Positions 33,466 through 42,412 of a DNA stretch of 64,000 bases are shown here, piece after piece. Source of the stretch: CAZMGT01 sp964565895 (lineage in GTDB: Bacteria > Armatimonadota > Zipacnadia > UBA1398 > CAZMGT01); assembly GCA_964565895.1 (NCBI GenBank), contig CAZMGT010000003.1:60012-124011 (forward strand), written 5' to 3'. Within the stretch, counting starts at the first letter, position 1. The number at the start of each line of letters is the position of its first letter. The notes under the pieces were generated by a model. It did not search any database, was not told the origin of the DNA, and saw only the letters and a program-made list of their open reading frames with translations. The translations under genes and the position numbers were made by a program.

Positions 33466-34893
33466 ATGGCCATCGAGGGCGTTGTGGGCATTGAGGTCCA
33501 CGCCCAACTGCTAACGAAAAGCAAAATGTTCTGTAGCTGCCCGAACACCGTGGGCGCGCCGCCGAACACCCAGGTGTGCCCCATTTGCACGGGTATGCCC
33601 GGCGTTCTGCCCGTGCCCAACCGCCGCGCGGTAGAGCTCGTTATCCGCACCGGCGTGGCGCTTAATTGCAAAATCGCCGACTACAGCATCTTCGCGCGCA
33701 AGAACTACTTCTACCCGGACCTCCCCAAGAACTACCAGATCTCGCAGTACGAAATTCCCCTTTGCCGCGACGGGTATATCGAGATCGAGGTCAACGGCGA
33801 GACGCGACGGATTGGCATTCGTCGCGTGCACCTCGAGGAAGATACGGGAAAATCGTTTCACACGGGGGGCAGCGAAAGCAGGATCGACTTTAACCGCTGC
33901 GGCGTGCCGCTTATGGAGATCGTCTCCGAGCCGGACATGCGCAACGGCGAGGAGGCGCGGGAGTATCTCCACGCCCTGCGCCAGATTTTGCGCTATATCG
34001 GGGTAAGCACGGGGAACATGGAGGAGGGCTCGTTTCGCTGCGAGCCCAACGTTAACGTGCGCGACACGGAGACGGGCCGCGCGACGGCGATCGTCGAGCT
34101 GAAAAACCTAAACTCGTTCCGCTCCGTATATCAGAGCATAAATTACGAGATCGAGCGGCAGAAGAAGCTGCTGCTCGCCGGCGTGCAAACGCAGCGCGAG
34201 ACGCGCCGCTGGCACGAGGGCGAGGGGACGACCTCGCCCATGCGCTCCAAGGAGGAGGCGCACGACTACCGCTACTTCCCCGAGCCAGACCTCGTCCCGC
34301 TGGTCGTCGACGAGAAGTGGCTGGAGGAGATCCTCGCCGATATGCCCGAGCTGCCGCGGCAGAAGCGCGAGCGGCTGATGGCCCAGTATGGCCTGAGCGC
34401 TTACGACGCGGGCGTGCTCTGCCAGTCGGTGGAGTTCGCCGATTACTTCGAGGCGCTCGCCGCGGAGTATGGCGACCCCAAGGGGGCGAGCAACTGGATG
34501 CAGGGTGAAGTGTCGCGGCTGCTTAACGAGACGGGAAAGAACATTACCGAAATGCCCCTCCAGCCCAAGCAGGTCGCCGAGCTGTTGAAAATGATCGACT
34601 CCCGGAAAATCACCCGCCCCGTGGCCAAGGAAGTGTTCGAGGAGATGTTTCACACCGGCCGCTCCGCCGGGGAAATCGTTGCCGAGCGCGGCCTGCAAAC
34701 GATCTCCGACCAGTCCGAGCTCGAGCGCATGGTCGAGGAAGCGATCGCCAACAACCCCAAGGCTGTAGAGGAGTATCGCGGGGGCAAGCAGGGGTCGATC
34801 AACTTCCTTGTCGGCCAGGTAATGAAGGCCTCGCGGGGCAAGGCCGACCCGCGCACGGTAAAGGAGCTGCTTGCGCAGAAGCTCTCCTCCTAG
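33466..34893 (+). CDS. gatB: Asp-tRNA(Asn)/Glu-tRNA(Gln) amidotransferase subunit B
   Basis: GatB is the kinase and tRNA-binding subunit. It phosphorylates the misacylated Glu or Asp on the tRNA before ammonia transfer. The 475-residue protein has VGIEVHAQLLTKSKMFC at the start, FARKNYFYPDLPKNYQISQ near 75, GSFRCEPNVNVR near 185, and the C-terminal YqeY-like tail (about 400-475). Its presence with gatA and gatC suggests indirect charging of Gln or Asn tRNA. The ATG follows GGGAGGTG. Confidence 0.97.
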   Translation: MAIEGVVGIEVHAQLLTKSKMFCSCPNTVGAPPNTQVCPICTGMPGVLPVPNRRAVELVIRTGVALNCKIADYSIFARKNYFYPDLPKNYQISQYEIPLCRDGYIEIEVNGETRRIGIRRVHLEEDTGKSFHTGGSESRIDFNRCGVPLMEIVSEPDMRNGEEAREYLHALRQILRYIGVSTGNMEEGSFRCEPNVNVRDTETGRATAIVELKNLNSFRSVYQSINYEIERQKKLLLAGVQTQRETRRWHEGEGTTSPMRSKEEAHDYRYFPEPDLVPLVVDEKWLEEILADMPELPRQKRERLMAQYGLSAYDAGVLCQSVEFADYFEALAAEYGDPKGASNWMQGEVSRLLNETGKNITEMPLQPKQVAELLKMIDSRKITRPVAKEVFEEMFHTGRSAGEIVAERGLQTISDQSELERMVEEAIANNPKAVEEYRGGKQGSINFLVGQVMKASRGKADPRTVKELLAQKLSS

Positions 34894-34974
34894 CTGCTTG
34901 CGCCAGGCGAGGAAAAGACCTAACGGCAACGAACTACACGTTGGCCCGGGAAGCTATTCGCCCGCGCCCGGCGT

Positions 34975-34983
34975 TGGTATAAT
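34975..34983 (+). promoter_or_regulatory. Extended -10 promoter for thiC
   Basis: TGGTATAATAAG contains TATAAT at 34978-34983 with TG one base upstream. The transcript would start near 34990, leaving a leader of only about 45 bases before thiC. Confidence 0.6.
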
Positions 34984-35034
34984 AAGACATTGCCAGCGCG
35001 CAAGTGCTTTCTGGGAAACCGAGGTAGAGCGAAG

Positions 35035-36327
35035 ATGACACAACTGCAGGCCGCACGGGGGGGCGAGATTACCGCCGAGATGGCCGCTGTGGCCGAGGCC
35101 GAGGGCTTGCCCCCGGAGACCATCCGCGAGCGCGTTGCCCGGGGCACGGTGGTTATCCCCGCCAACCGCCAGCGCAAGCTGGCCCGGCCCCAGGGCATCG
35201 GCCAGGGCCTTCGCGTTAAAGTCAACGCGAACATCGGCACCTCGCCCGAGCGCTTCGATGTCGAGGAGGAGCTGGCCAAGCTCCGCACTGCGATCGACGC
35301 CGGCGCGGACGCCGTAATGGACTTAAGCACGGGCGGCGACATCTCCGCCATCCGCCGCCGTCTGCTCGAGGAGTGCCCCGTGCCGTTCGGCACCGTGCCC
35401 ATCTATCAGGCCGCGGTAAATGCCCAGGCGCAGGGCAAGCTTCCCGCGCAGATGGACGAGGAGGAGCTGTTTGCCGTCCTCGAGGAGCACGCCCGCGACG
35501 GCGTGGACTTTTTCGTCGTCCACGCGGGAATCACGCGCGAGGGCGTGCGCTGGCTCCGGCGCGAGGGTCGGCTGACGGACATCGTCAGCCGCGGGGGCGC
35601 GTTCCTCGCGAGCTGGATGCTGCACAACGAGCGGGAAAACCCCTACTTTGAGCATTTCGACCGCGTGGTGGAGATCGCCCGCGAGTACGACGTAACGATT
35701 AGCCTGGGCGATGGCCTGCGCCCGGGGTGTCTCGCCGATGCCACCGACCGCGCCCAGGTGCACGAGCTAATGGTCGTCGGCGAGCTGGTGGACCGTGCGC
35801 GCGAGGGCGGGGCCCAGGTAATGGTCGAGGGGCCGGGGCACGTCCCGCTGGACCAGATCGCGGCGAACATTCGCCTGCAAAAGCGCGTGTGCCACGAGGC
35901 CCCGTTTTACGTCCTCGGGCCGCTGGTCACGGACATCGCCCCGGGCTACGACCACATTACCGCGGCGATCGGCGGGGCGGTGGCCGCCTGGGAGGGCGCG
36001 GACTTCCTGTGCTACGTTACTCCGTCGGAGCACTTGGGCCTGCCCGGGGCGGAGGATGTGCGCATCGGGGTTATCTGCGCGCGTATCGCCGCGCACGCCG
36101 GCGACGTGGCCCGCGGGCGCGGCCGCGAGTGGGACGACGAGATGGCCCGCGCGCGCAAGGCCCTGGACTGGGAGGAGCAGGCGCGCCTGGCCATCGACCC
36201 GGAGAAGGTGCGCCGCTATCGCGAGTCGCGCGCCGAGGTGGGCTGTGTGCCCGACCCCGACGTGTGCTCGATGTGCGGCAAGCTGTGCTCGATGAAGCTG
36301 ACCAGTGAGGCATTCAGCAAATTCTAG
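35035..36327 (+). CDS. thiC: Phosphomethylpyrimidine synthase ThiC
   Basis: ThiC, a radical SAM enzyme, rearranges 5-aminoimidazole ribotide to the thiamin pyrimidine (HMP-P). The 430-residue form lacks the N-terminal domain of the enterobacterial enzyme and is typical of anaerobes and archaea. Blocks seen are VNANIGTSPER, DAVMDLSTGGD, SRGGAFLASWM, LGDGLRPGCLADATDRAQ and VEGPGHVPLDQI. The cluster motif is CSMCGKLCSMK (Cys411, 414 and 418, CxxCxxxC). Upstream of the ATG is GAGGTAGAG. It overlaps thiL, which starts inside its end. I found no TPP riboswitch. Confidence 0.96.
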   Translation: MTQLQAARGGEITAEMAAVAEAEGLPPETIRERVARGTVVIPANRQRKLARPQGIGQGLRVKVNANIGTSPERFDVEEELAKLRTAIDAGADAVMDLSTGGDISAIRRRLLEECPVPFGTVPIYQAAVNAQAQGKLPAQMDEEELFAVLEEHARDGVDFFVVHAGITREGVRWLRREGRLTDIVSRGGAFLASWMLHNERENPYFEHFDRVVEIAREYDVTISLGDGLRPGCLADATDRAQVHELMVVGELVDRAREGGAQVMVEGPGHVPLDQIAANIRLQKRVCHEAPFYVLGPLVTDIAPGYDHITAAIGGAVAAWEGADFLCYVTPSEHLGLPGAEDVRIGVICARIAAHAGDVARGRGREWDDEMARARKALDWEEQARLAIDPEKVRRYRESRAEVGCVPDPDVCSMCGKLCSMKLTSEAFSKF

Positions 36328-37327
36328 CGAGCCCCCGGAGCAGCCGGTCGCCGAGCTGGGCGAGTTCCCCCTCATTGCCCGGCTACTCGCGTTGCTCCCC
36401 CAGCCCAGCCCTGCTGTCCTGTGCCCCGCGGGCGACGACGCGGCCGTGCTCGACGCGGGCGATGGCCGCGCGCTGTTGTTTACCGCCGATGCGCTTGTCG
36501 AAGGGCGCCACTTCCTCCCTCTGCCGAGCGAAGCGATGTCGGCGGAGGACGTAGGCTGGCGCGCCGTCGTCGCCAGCGTAAGCGACGTCGCCGCCATGGG
36601 CGGGCGGCCCACGGCGGCGGTAATTTGCCTCGCTCTGCCCGGCAAGACGCCGCTCGCCGTGGCCGAGGGGGTATACCGCGGGGCGAGCGAGGCCGCGCGC
36701 GCCTACCGCGTAGACATCGTCGGCGGAGACACGACGGCGACGGACGGGCCGCTAAGCATTTGCGTGGCCATGCTCGGCGAGGCGCAGCGCGAGCGCGTTG
36801 TCTTGCGCAGCGGGGCGCGGCCGGGAAATGTGCTCGCCGTAACGGGATGGCCGGGCCGCGCCGCGGGCGGGCTGGAGGCGCTGCGCTCCGGCGCCCCGCG
36901 CGGCGATCCCTTGCCCCAGGCCTACCTCCGGCCGCATGTGCATGCCGCGCTCGCCCGCGCCATAGCCGACCAGCGGCTGGCCACGGCAATGATGGACCTC
37001 AGCGACGGCATCGCGCAGGACATCTGGCGGCTGGCCGAACGGTCGCAGGTGCGCGTGGTCGTGCGCGGAGCTGACCTCCCCGTAGCTGCGGACCTCGCGG
37101 AGCGATTTGGCGAGGAGAAGGCGCGGCGCTTGGTCGCCGGCGGCGGCGAGGACTTCGAGCTGCTCCTCGCACTCCCCCGCGAAAACTTCCACCGCTTGGC
37201 CGAGCTCGCCCAGGCGCACGGCACCCAACTGACGGCGATCGGCGAGGTGCTCGAGGGGCCTCCCCGCGCCGAGCTCGAGGGCGTACAGGCGGCGGGCTGG
37301 GATCATTTCCCAGGCTCCCCCCGCTAA
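36305..37327 (+). CDS. thiL: Thiamine-monophosphate kinase
   Basis: ThiL phosphorylates thiamine monophosphate to the cofactor TPP. The protein is 340 residues with an AIR-synthase-like fold: CPAGDDAAVLD (Mg/ATP site), LFTADALVEGRHF, VASVSDVAAMGG, VGGDTT, MMDLSDGIAQD and AGGGEDFELLLAL. Most of these Asp-rich stretches bind metal. A GTG inside thiC gives the longest frame; its ribosome binding site is weak, so coupling to thiC is likely. It ends 40 bases before a strong bidirectional terminator. Confidence 0.93.
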   Translation: MRHSANSSEPPEQPVAELGEFPLIARLLALLPQPSPAVLCPAGDDAAVLDAGDGRALLFTADALVEGRHFLPLPSEAMSAEDVGWRAVVASVSDVAAMGGRPTAAVICLALPGKTPLAVAEGVYRGASEAARAYRVDIVGGDTTATDGPLSICVAMLGEAQRERVVLRSGARPGNVLAVTGWPGRAAGGLEALRSGAPRGDPLPQAYLRPHVHAALARAIADQRLATAMMDLSDGIAQDIWRLAERSQVRVVVRGADLPVAADLAERFGEEKARRLVAGGGEDFELLLALPRENFHRLAELAQAHGTQLTAIGEVLEGPPRAELEGVQAAGWDHFPGSPR

Positions 37328-37367
37328 AAGCAGGCGCGAGCGGCCCAGCGCCGCCGGCGGCGGAAAA

Positions 37368-37402
37368 CAAAAAAGGCCCCGCCGCCTGGGCGGGGCCTTT
37401 TT
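37368..37402. terminator. Bidirectional Rho-independent terminator
   Basis: GGCCCCGCC (37375-37383) and GGCGGGGCC (37389-37397) form a perfect 9-bp stem with a 5-base loop. An A tract lies on the left and a T5 tract on the right. It lies between the convergent thiL and Big_1 genes, 10 bases from the latter's stop, and should terminate transcription from both sides. Confidence 0.9.
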
Positions 37403-37411
37403 CCGTTCGCG

Positions 37412-40400
37412 CTACGGGATAACGGTAAACGTCAGCGGGGGAGGCTCAAAGTCCGGCCCGATGCCCGTGGCAATGAACGCCTGAATGGTGCCTGGGCCGG
37501 TTGCCGTGGGCGCGGCTGCGCCGCCCGGCGAGGTGCGCAGGGTGGTCGTTACCACGCCGCCCACGGTGGTCAGCGACTCAGCGTCGAGCGTCCCCTTGCT
37601 TGCGCGCAGGCGCACCGCCGTGCCGTCCTCCACGGGCTGCCCGTTCTCGTCGTAGGCGTAGACGGTAATCACCATCGAGTCCTGCACGGAGTGCACCTCG
37701 GGCGGCGTGCGGTCGGCGACGATGCGCGTCTGCCGGTCGGGCGGGAGCGCGGGGTTAATCGTCGCCGGCCCGGAGAATACGCAGGCGTCGACGAACACCT
37801 TCGTCAACCCGGGCTGGGTTACGCCGGGATACTGCGAGCCCGGCGGCGGCCCGCCCACAGCCACGGTAATGTCTACCGTGCCATCGAAGTCCGGCACGCC
37901 GGTGAGCCAGCCCGGCGTGAGGAGCAGCGCCTGAGCGACACCGTTGACCGTGTAGCTCAGGGCCACCCCGTTTACGCTGCCGCCCGCGTCGCCGCGGATC
38001 ATTCCGTGGCTGACGGTGAAGTATACCGCGGTGTTGTCGGGCACGGGGTTGTTGTTCGCATCAACGACCTGCGCGGTAACCCTAATGTCGTTGCCGACGA
38101 TGTCCAAGCCGCGGCGGTTAAGCGGCTCCACGCCGAGGCGAATGTCGGCGACGACCTGCGAGACGAACTGCACCTCGACGATGGCGTTCTGGATGCCGTC
38201 CTCCGGCGGCGGGACGTCCGGCGGCTGGTCCTCAGGCAGCACGCGAGCGACGACCACGGCGGAGCCTGGGCTGCTCGCCTCCGTCGTGCCCAGCTTGCGC
38301 GAGACGAGGATCGCCGTGGCCACGCCGTTTACCGTGGGCGCCTGCGGGGTAATCGTCGCGTCCTCGACACCTGTTGCCGTGCGCACCTGCGCGGTAAACC
38401 GGACCATCGTCCCGTCGACCACGGGGTTGCCGCTGCGGTCGACCACCGTCGCGGTGATCGTGGCAAAGCTGCTCCCGTCGGCGCGGATGGCTTGCGGGTC
38501 GGCGGTGAGGATCACCGCTGCCGCGCCGCCGGACTGGATGGTGATCGTCACCGAGGCGCTCGCCGAGCCCGAGGTCGCGGTAACCGTGGCCACGCCGGTG
38601 ACGATCGAGGAGAAGGTTACCGTAAACTGGCCGTTGTGTGTGGTCACCTGGCCCGGGGAGACGGTCCCCAGGTCCGTAGATAGGTTAACCACCGTGCCGT
38701 CTTGGACGAACCTGCCGTTGACATCGGTCACCACGCCGGTAATCGTCGTCGAGGCCGAGCCGGACTGGTCGATGCGAATCGGCGTCTGGGCGACGGAGAG
38801 CTGGATGGAGCTGGCCTCGAGCGCGGTAAACGTAAGCAGGGCGACGGCCGTCTGGTTGCCGTCGGGCACAGTAACCGTAACCTCGACCTGGCCCACGGTA
38901 GTGCTCGCCACCTCGACATAGGCCTGGCCGTTGAGCGTGGTTAGGCTGCGGCTGCGGATCTGCCCTTGGCCGGCGGTAATCTCAAACTGCACCGGCGTGC
39001 CGTCGGCCACCGGCCCGCCTGTGGCGTCGGTAACGTTTGCCGTGACGCGGATCGTGGACACGCCGTCGGCAGGCACCGAGGGCGGGGAGGTGAGCAGCGT
39101 TAGGCCGGCGGCCGTGGTGCTCGCGATGGTTATCTCCGCTTGGCCGATCGCCGCGCCGGAGCGCGCGGTGATCACCACCTGCCCGGGGAGGTTGCCCGCG
39201 GTAAATGTGGTCATCACCATCCCCGCGGTTGTCGTCCCCGTGCTCGGCGAAATGCTCCCGAGATTCGTCGGCTGAATGGACCACGTAACCTCCGTCCCGT
39301 CGGCAACGAGGTTGTGGTTCGCGTCATAGAGCGTAGCACGGACGATCGTCGTCCCCGTGCCCGCGGCCACGCTGCGCGTGACGGGCTCGACGAGGATCGT
39401 GGCCACTGTGCCCGGGGTAAAGACGACCGAGGTTGTCGCGGTAATCCCGTTGGTCGTCGCGGTAATCGTCGCCACGCCCGCCTGGAGCGCGCTGCTTAGC
39501 ACGGTCGTCGCCTGGCCGTTTGTGGTGGCCACCGAGGTGCTGGAGAGCGTGCCCGCGGTCGTCGAGAAGTCCACGGACTGGCCGTCCTGCACGGGGTTGC
39601 CCGCCTCGTCGAACACCGAGGCGGTAATTGTCGTCGTGGACACGCCGTCGGCGGGCAGGGTGTTTGTCTCCGCGCTAAGGGTAATCGAGGCCGCCGGCCC
39701 AGCGCCCACGTGGACGATCACCGAGCGCGAGAACCTGCCGATGCTCGCGGTAATCTGCACCACGGTGCCCGCGCTGCCCGCGCGATAGGTCGTCTCGGCG
39801 ATGCCGTTCTTGGTCGTCTTGGGGCTCTCGATGGTTCCCAGGAACGGCTCCTGCTGGGTCAACTGGGCCTGGGAGAGGGTAAAGCGGACCTCCGTCCCAT
39901 CGGGCACGGGGTTGCCGTAGCGGTCGGCGAAGTGCACTATCACGGGCACTTCCTGCCCCGCTTGCACGGTAGTGTTATTGCCCGGGGAGCGGAACGCCGC
40001 GCTGGCCACCCCGCGGCCCGCGGCGCGCTCTTGGCTACGCTGAATCTCCTTTACGATAAAGTAGCCGATAAGCAGGACGGCCAGAACGGCGAGGGCCTTG
40101 CTCCCGCTGCTTTTCTTCTTCGGCGGATGAATTATCTCCCGGGCGAGCGGCTGCTCCGGCGTGGAGACGATTACCACACGCAGCCCGGGGACAAATTTAT
40201 CCAGCGGCGTGTCGCCCTTAATCTGGCACACCGTGCGCCCCGCGGAGACGTCGATGGCCACCAGGCGGCCGACTTCGCGCTGGCCGTCGAACACGGCAAA
40301 CTCCGTGCCCACCTTCACCCCGTCAGCCGAGGTAAGGTCAACAAGCACGTCGTCGCGGTGCAGGGCGGAGAGTACCGTGCCCGTAACGCCCGTGCTGCGC

Positions 40401-40969
40401 AAAAGCTCCGCCCCGCTCTTATAGGCCGCCTCCTTCAGGGCGTTGGCGACCAGGTCGGCGACCGTGGCCCGCGGGTCGTCGGTTTGGCTGACGCCTTTGA
40501 CGATCGTGCGGCGCACGGGCGCCCCGGCTTTCGGGTCGTAAATGCTCACGCGCATGCGCACGGTAACGCGGTTGGCGTATTCGTTATAGATGCAGGAGAG
40601 GACGCGCGCGGCGACGGCGAGGTCGGCCTCGAGGTGCCTCCCGATTTGCTTTAGCTCCTCGTCGCCGAGGGGGAAGCGAAGCTTAAGCTCACGTAGGGCG
40701 TCGTCCACCTCGTTTTGCGGGATGAGCTCGATGTCTTTAAGGTCCATAAGCGCGGTGAGCAGGGCCTTGCGCGCCTCCGCGGCGACGTCGACGCCGGGAA
40801 AGTCCGAGGCGTCGCTCACCTCAGCGAGGACCACCGTTGCGGGATCGGGCCGCGCGCTCGCTGCCGTGCCAGAGAGCAAAAGCAAGGGAATTGCCGCGAG
40901 GCAGACCAGCGCGAAAAGCGATACCCGCGCGCGGGAATTGACACGAACGGCCAGTAGGGGGTGTGTCAT
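37412..40969 (-). CDS. Large envelope protein: CsgG/FlgT-like domain, transmembrane helix and Big_1 Ig-like repeats
   Basis: A 1185-residue protein from the ATG at 40969 (AGGAGGAGAT upstream). A signal peptide (about 10-42) leads into a domain at about 45-265 resembling the CsgG/FlgT-type alpha/beta fold. A Lys-rich stretch and a hydrophobic helix (about 285-305, ALAVLAVLLIGYFIVKEI) follow. About eight Big_1-type Ig-like domains, each near 95 residues, then run to the end, marked by repeats of DxxGNPVxDGTxVxF and GxATxTLxS. Big_1 repeats usually form extracellular stalks of invasins; here no barrel is attached, so the anchor must be the N-terminal part. Confidence 0.8.
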   Translation of the reverse strand: MTHPLLAVRVNSRARVSLFALVCLAAIPLLLLSGTAASARPDPATVVLAEVSDASDFPGVDVAAEARKALLTALMDLKDIELIPQNEVDDALRELKLRFPLGDEELKQIGRHLEADLAVAARVLSCIYNEYANRVTVRMRVSIYDPKAGAPVRRTIVKGVSQTDDPRATVADLVANALKEAAYKSGAELLRSTGVTGTVLSALHRDDVLVDLTSADGVKVGTEFAVFDGQREVGRLVAIDVSAGRTVCQIKGDTPLDKFVPGLRVVIVSTPEQPLAREIIHPPKKKSSGSKALAVLAVLLIGYFIVKEIQRSQERAAGRGVASAAFRSPGNNTTVQAGQEVPVIVHFADRYGNPVPDGTEVRFTLSQAQLTQQEPFLGTIESPKTTKNGIAETTYRAGSAGTVVQITASIGRFSRSVIVHVGAGPAASITLSAETNTLPADGVSTTTITASVFDEAGNPVQDGQSVDFSTTAGTLSSTSVATTNGQATTVLSSALQAGVATITATTNGITATTSVVFTPGTVATILVEPVTRSVAAGTGTTIVRATLYDANHNLVADGTEVTWSIQPTNLGSISPSTGTTTAGMVMTTFTAGNLPGQVVITARSGAAIGQAEITIASTTAAGLTLLTSPPSVPADGVSTIRVTANVTDATGGPVADGTPVQFEITAGQGQIRSRSLTTLNGQAYVEVASTTVGQVEVTVTVPDGNQTAVALLTFTALEASSIQLSVAQTPIRIDQSGSASTTITGVVTDVNGRFVQDGTVVNLSTDLGTVSPGQVTTHNGQFTVTFSSIVTGVATVTATSGSASASVTITIQSGGAAAVILTADPQAIRADGSSFATITATVVDRSGNPVVDGTMVRFTAQVRTATGVEDATITPQAPTVNGVATAILVSRKLGTTEASSPGSAVVVARVLPEDQPPDVPPPEDGIQNAIVEVQFVSQVVADIRLGVEPLNRRGLDIVGNDIRVTAQVVDANNNPVPDNTAVYFTVSHGMIRGDAGGSVNGVALSYTVNGVAQALLLTPGWLTGVPDFDGTVDITVAVGGPPPGSQYPGVTQPGLTKVFVDACVFSGPATINPALPPDRQTRIVADRTPPEVHSVQDSMVITVYAYDENGQPVEDGTAVRLRASKGTLDAESLTTVGGVVTTTLRTSPGGAAAPTATGPGTIQAFIATGIGPDFEPPPLTFTVIP

Positions 40970-41087
40970 CCGCACATCTCCTCCTGGAGGCCTGCAAGCC
41001 TCAGCTCGAACGCCCTGTGCACAAGCGACAGCGCGCCACAGCCACATGCCGGGCAGCGCCTCCCGATAGACACTGGCACAGATTAGT

Positions 41088-41096
41088 TGCTACAAT
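41088..41096 (+). promoter_or_regulatory. Candidate extended -10 promoter for the tsaE-tsaB-rimI-tsaD operon
   Basis: TGCTACAAT (TACAAT at 41091-41096) is an extended -10 element about 135 bases upstream of tsaE, in an AT-richer stretch between divergent genes. No clear -35 is seen. Confidence 0.45.
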
Positions 41097-41229
41097 CGCT
41101 ACCCGACTCGCGGCACGCAACCCAACGCTTGCCTAAAACCACCTCTATTAACGGAGCGGGCGAAGGTTCAGGTTCACCGTGTCGGGAGTTGCCCGCTGGG
41201 CGCGGAGAGGTCCGGGGAGGACGTGGGCC

Positions 41230-41709
41230 ATGGCCCCAGAGATGGACATTGTCGCGCACACGGCGCAGGACACGCGCGAGCTGGGCCGGGCGCTGGGCCG
41301 GCTGCTTAAGCCGGGGGCCGTCGTCTCTGTGGAGGGGCCCCTGGGCGCGGGAAAAACAACGTTTATCGACGGCCTCGCCCGCGGCCTGGGCTGCTCCCTT
41401 GGGGCGACTAGCCCCTCGTTCGCCCTCGTCCACGTCTATCCCGGGCGCATCCCCCTCGTCCACGCCGACCTGTACCGCATCCAATCTCCCGAGGAGGCGG
41501 AGGAGCTCGCCCTGGAGGAGATCCAAAGCGAACAGGAGGCGGTGCTCGCCGTGGAGTGGGCGCGCGGCTTTGTCGCGCTGCTCCCGCGCGAGCGTGTGGT
41601 CGTGCGCATTGAGTTTTGCCACGAGGGGCGGAAGATCGCCGTCGCCGGCGAGGGCCCTGAGGCGAAACAGGTGGTGGAGAAGCTGCGCCATGATTACCCT
41701 GGCGTTTGA
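41230..41709 (+). CDS. tsaE: tRNA threonylcarbamoyladenosine biosynthesis ATPase TsaE
   Basis: TsaE is the ATPase that resets the TsaB-TsaD complex in t6A37 tRNA modification. The 159-residue protein has the P loop GPLGAGKTT (Lys42) and the family blocks TSPSFALVHVYPG and HADLYRI. The conserved Trp-rich C-terminal VEWARGF follows. The ATG at 41230 lies after GGGGAGG; an upstream GTG would add 17 residues without support. Its end overlaps tsaB by 20 bases. Confidence 0.95.
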   Translation: MAPEMDIVAHTAQDTRELGRALGRLLKPGAVVSVEGPLGAGKTTFIDGLARGLGCSLGATSPSFALVHVYPGRIPLVHADLYRIQSPEEAEELALEEIQSEQEAVLAVEWARGFVALLPRERVVVRIEFCHEGRKIAVAGEGPEAKQVVEKLRHDYPGV

Positions 41710-42412
41710 AACAAGCAGCGGGCAAGCGAGCGTGGCCCTGGCCCAGGGCGACACGATCCTCGCCCAACAGCACTTTGCCAGCCGCAAAACGCTTTCCGTA
41801 AGCCTCCTTCCGCGGACCGAGGAGCTGCTCCGCGGCGCGGGGATTGGCCCGCGCCAGGTGCAGCGGATTTGCGTGGGGCTGGGCCCGGGCTCGTTTACCG
41901 GCCTGCGCATCGGGGTAACTACGGCGCGCACGCTGGCCCACGCCCTGGGCCTGCCTATTGTGGGCTGCGAGTCGCTCGTTGCCCTGTGGCGCGCCGCGCG
42001 GGAGCAACTTGGGCCAAGCGCGCACACGGTGCTCTGCGCCACGTCGTTTTCCAAGCGCGATGAGGCCTACGTCCTCGCGGCGACCGCAGAGGACGCCCCG
42101 GGCGCGCGCGCCGAGGAATATTTGCTCGTCCCCTTGCACATGCTTGGGGAGTTCGCGCGCAGCATGGGTGAAAACGCCGTGTTTGTCGGTGCGCCGGCGC
42201 GCGCCGCGCAGCAGGCAGGCGAGGAGCTGGCCGTGGGGCCGGAGGAGCTGGACTATCCCACGGCGGAGATGGTCGCCCGGCTGGCGCGGGAGCTGGAGGA
42301 CATGCCCCTGGCCGAGGTGCGGCCGCGCTATGTCCGGCGCTCGCAGGCCGAGGCGGCGCTCGGCGAGGGCCCGCGGCCCTGGCGGCCAGGCGCGGAGGCG
42401 GGAGCGCGATGA
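41690..42412 (+). CDS. tsaB: tRNA threonylcarbamoyladenosine biosynthesis protein TsaB
   Basis: TsaB is the inactive TsaD-like partner that scaffolds t6A synthesis. The 240-residue protein has the ASKHA-type N-terminus LAFETSSGQASVAL and the highly conserved VGLGPGSFTGLRIG. Its C-terminal PRYVRRSQAE is also typical. It overlaps tsaE upstream, and its TGA overlaps the rimI ATG (ATGA). Confidence 0.95.
   Translation: MITLAFETSSGQASVALAQGDTILAQQHFASRKTLSVSLLPRTEELLRGAGIGPRQVQRICVGLGPGSFTGLRIGVTTARTLAHALGLPIVGCESLVALWRAAREQLGPSAHTVLCATSFSKRDEAYVLAATAEDAPGARAEEYLLVPLHMLGEFARSMGENAVFVGAPARAAQQAGEELAVGPEELDYPTAEMVARLARELEDMPLAEVRPRYVRRSQAEAALGEGPRPWRPGAEAGAR

Noticed and set aside
34894..35034. TPP riboswitch before thiC
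   Set aside because: No CTGAGA or ACCTGAT-like core strings, and the promoter leaves too short a leader.
37412..40969. Overlapping reading frames on the opposite strand of the Big_1 gene
   Set aside because: Long open frames there are shadows of a GC-rich repeat gene; they lack recognisable domains and ribosome binding sites.
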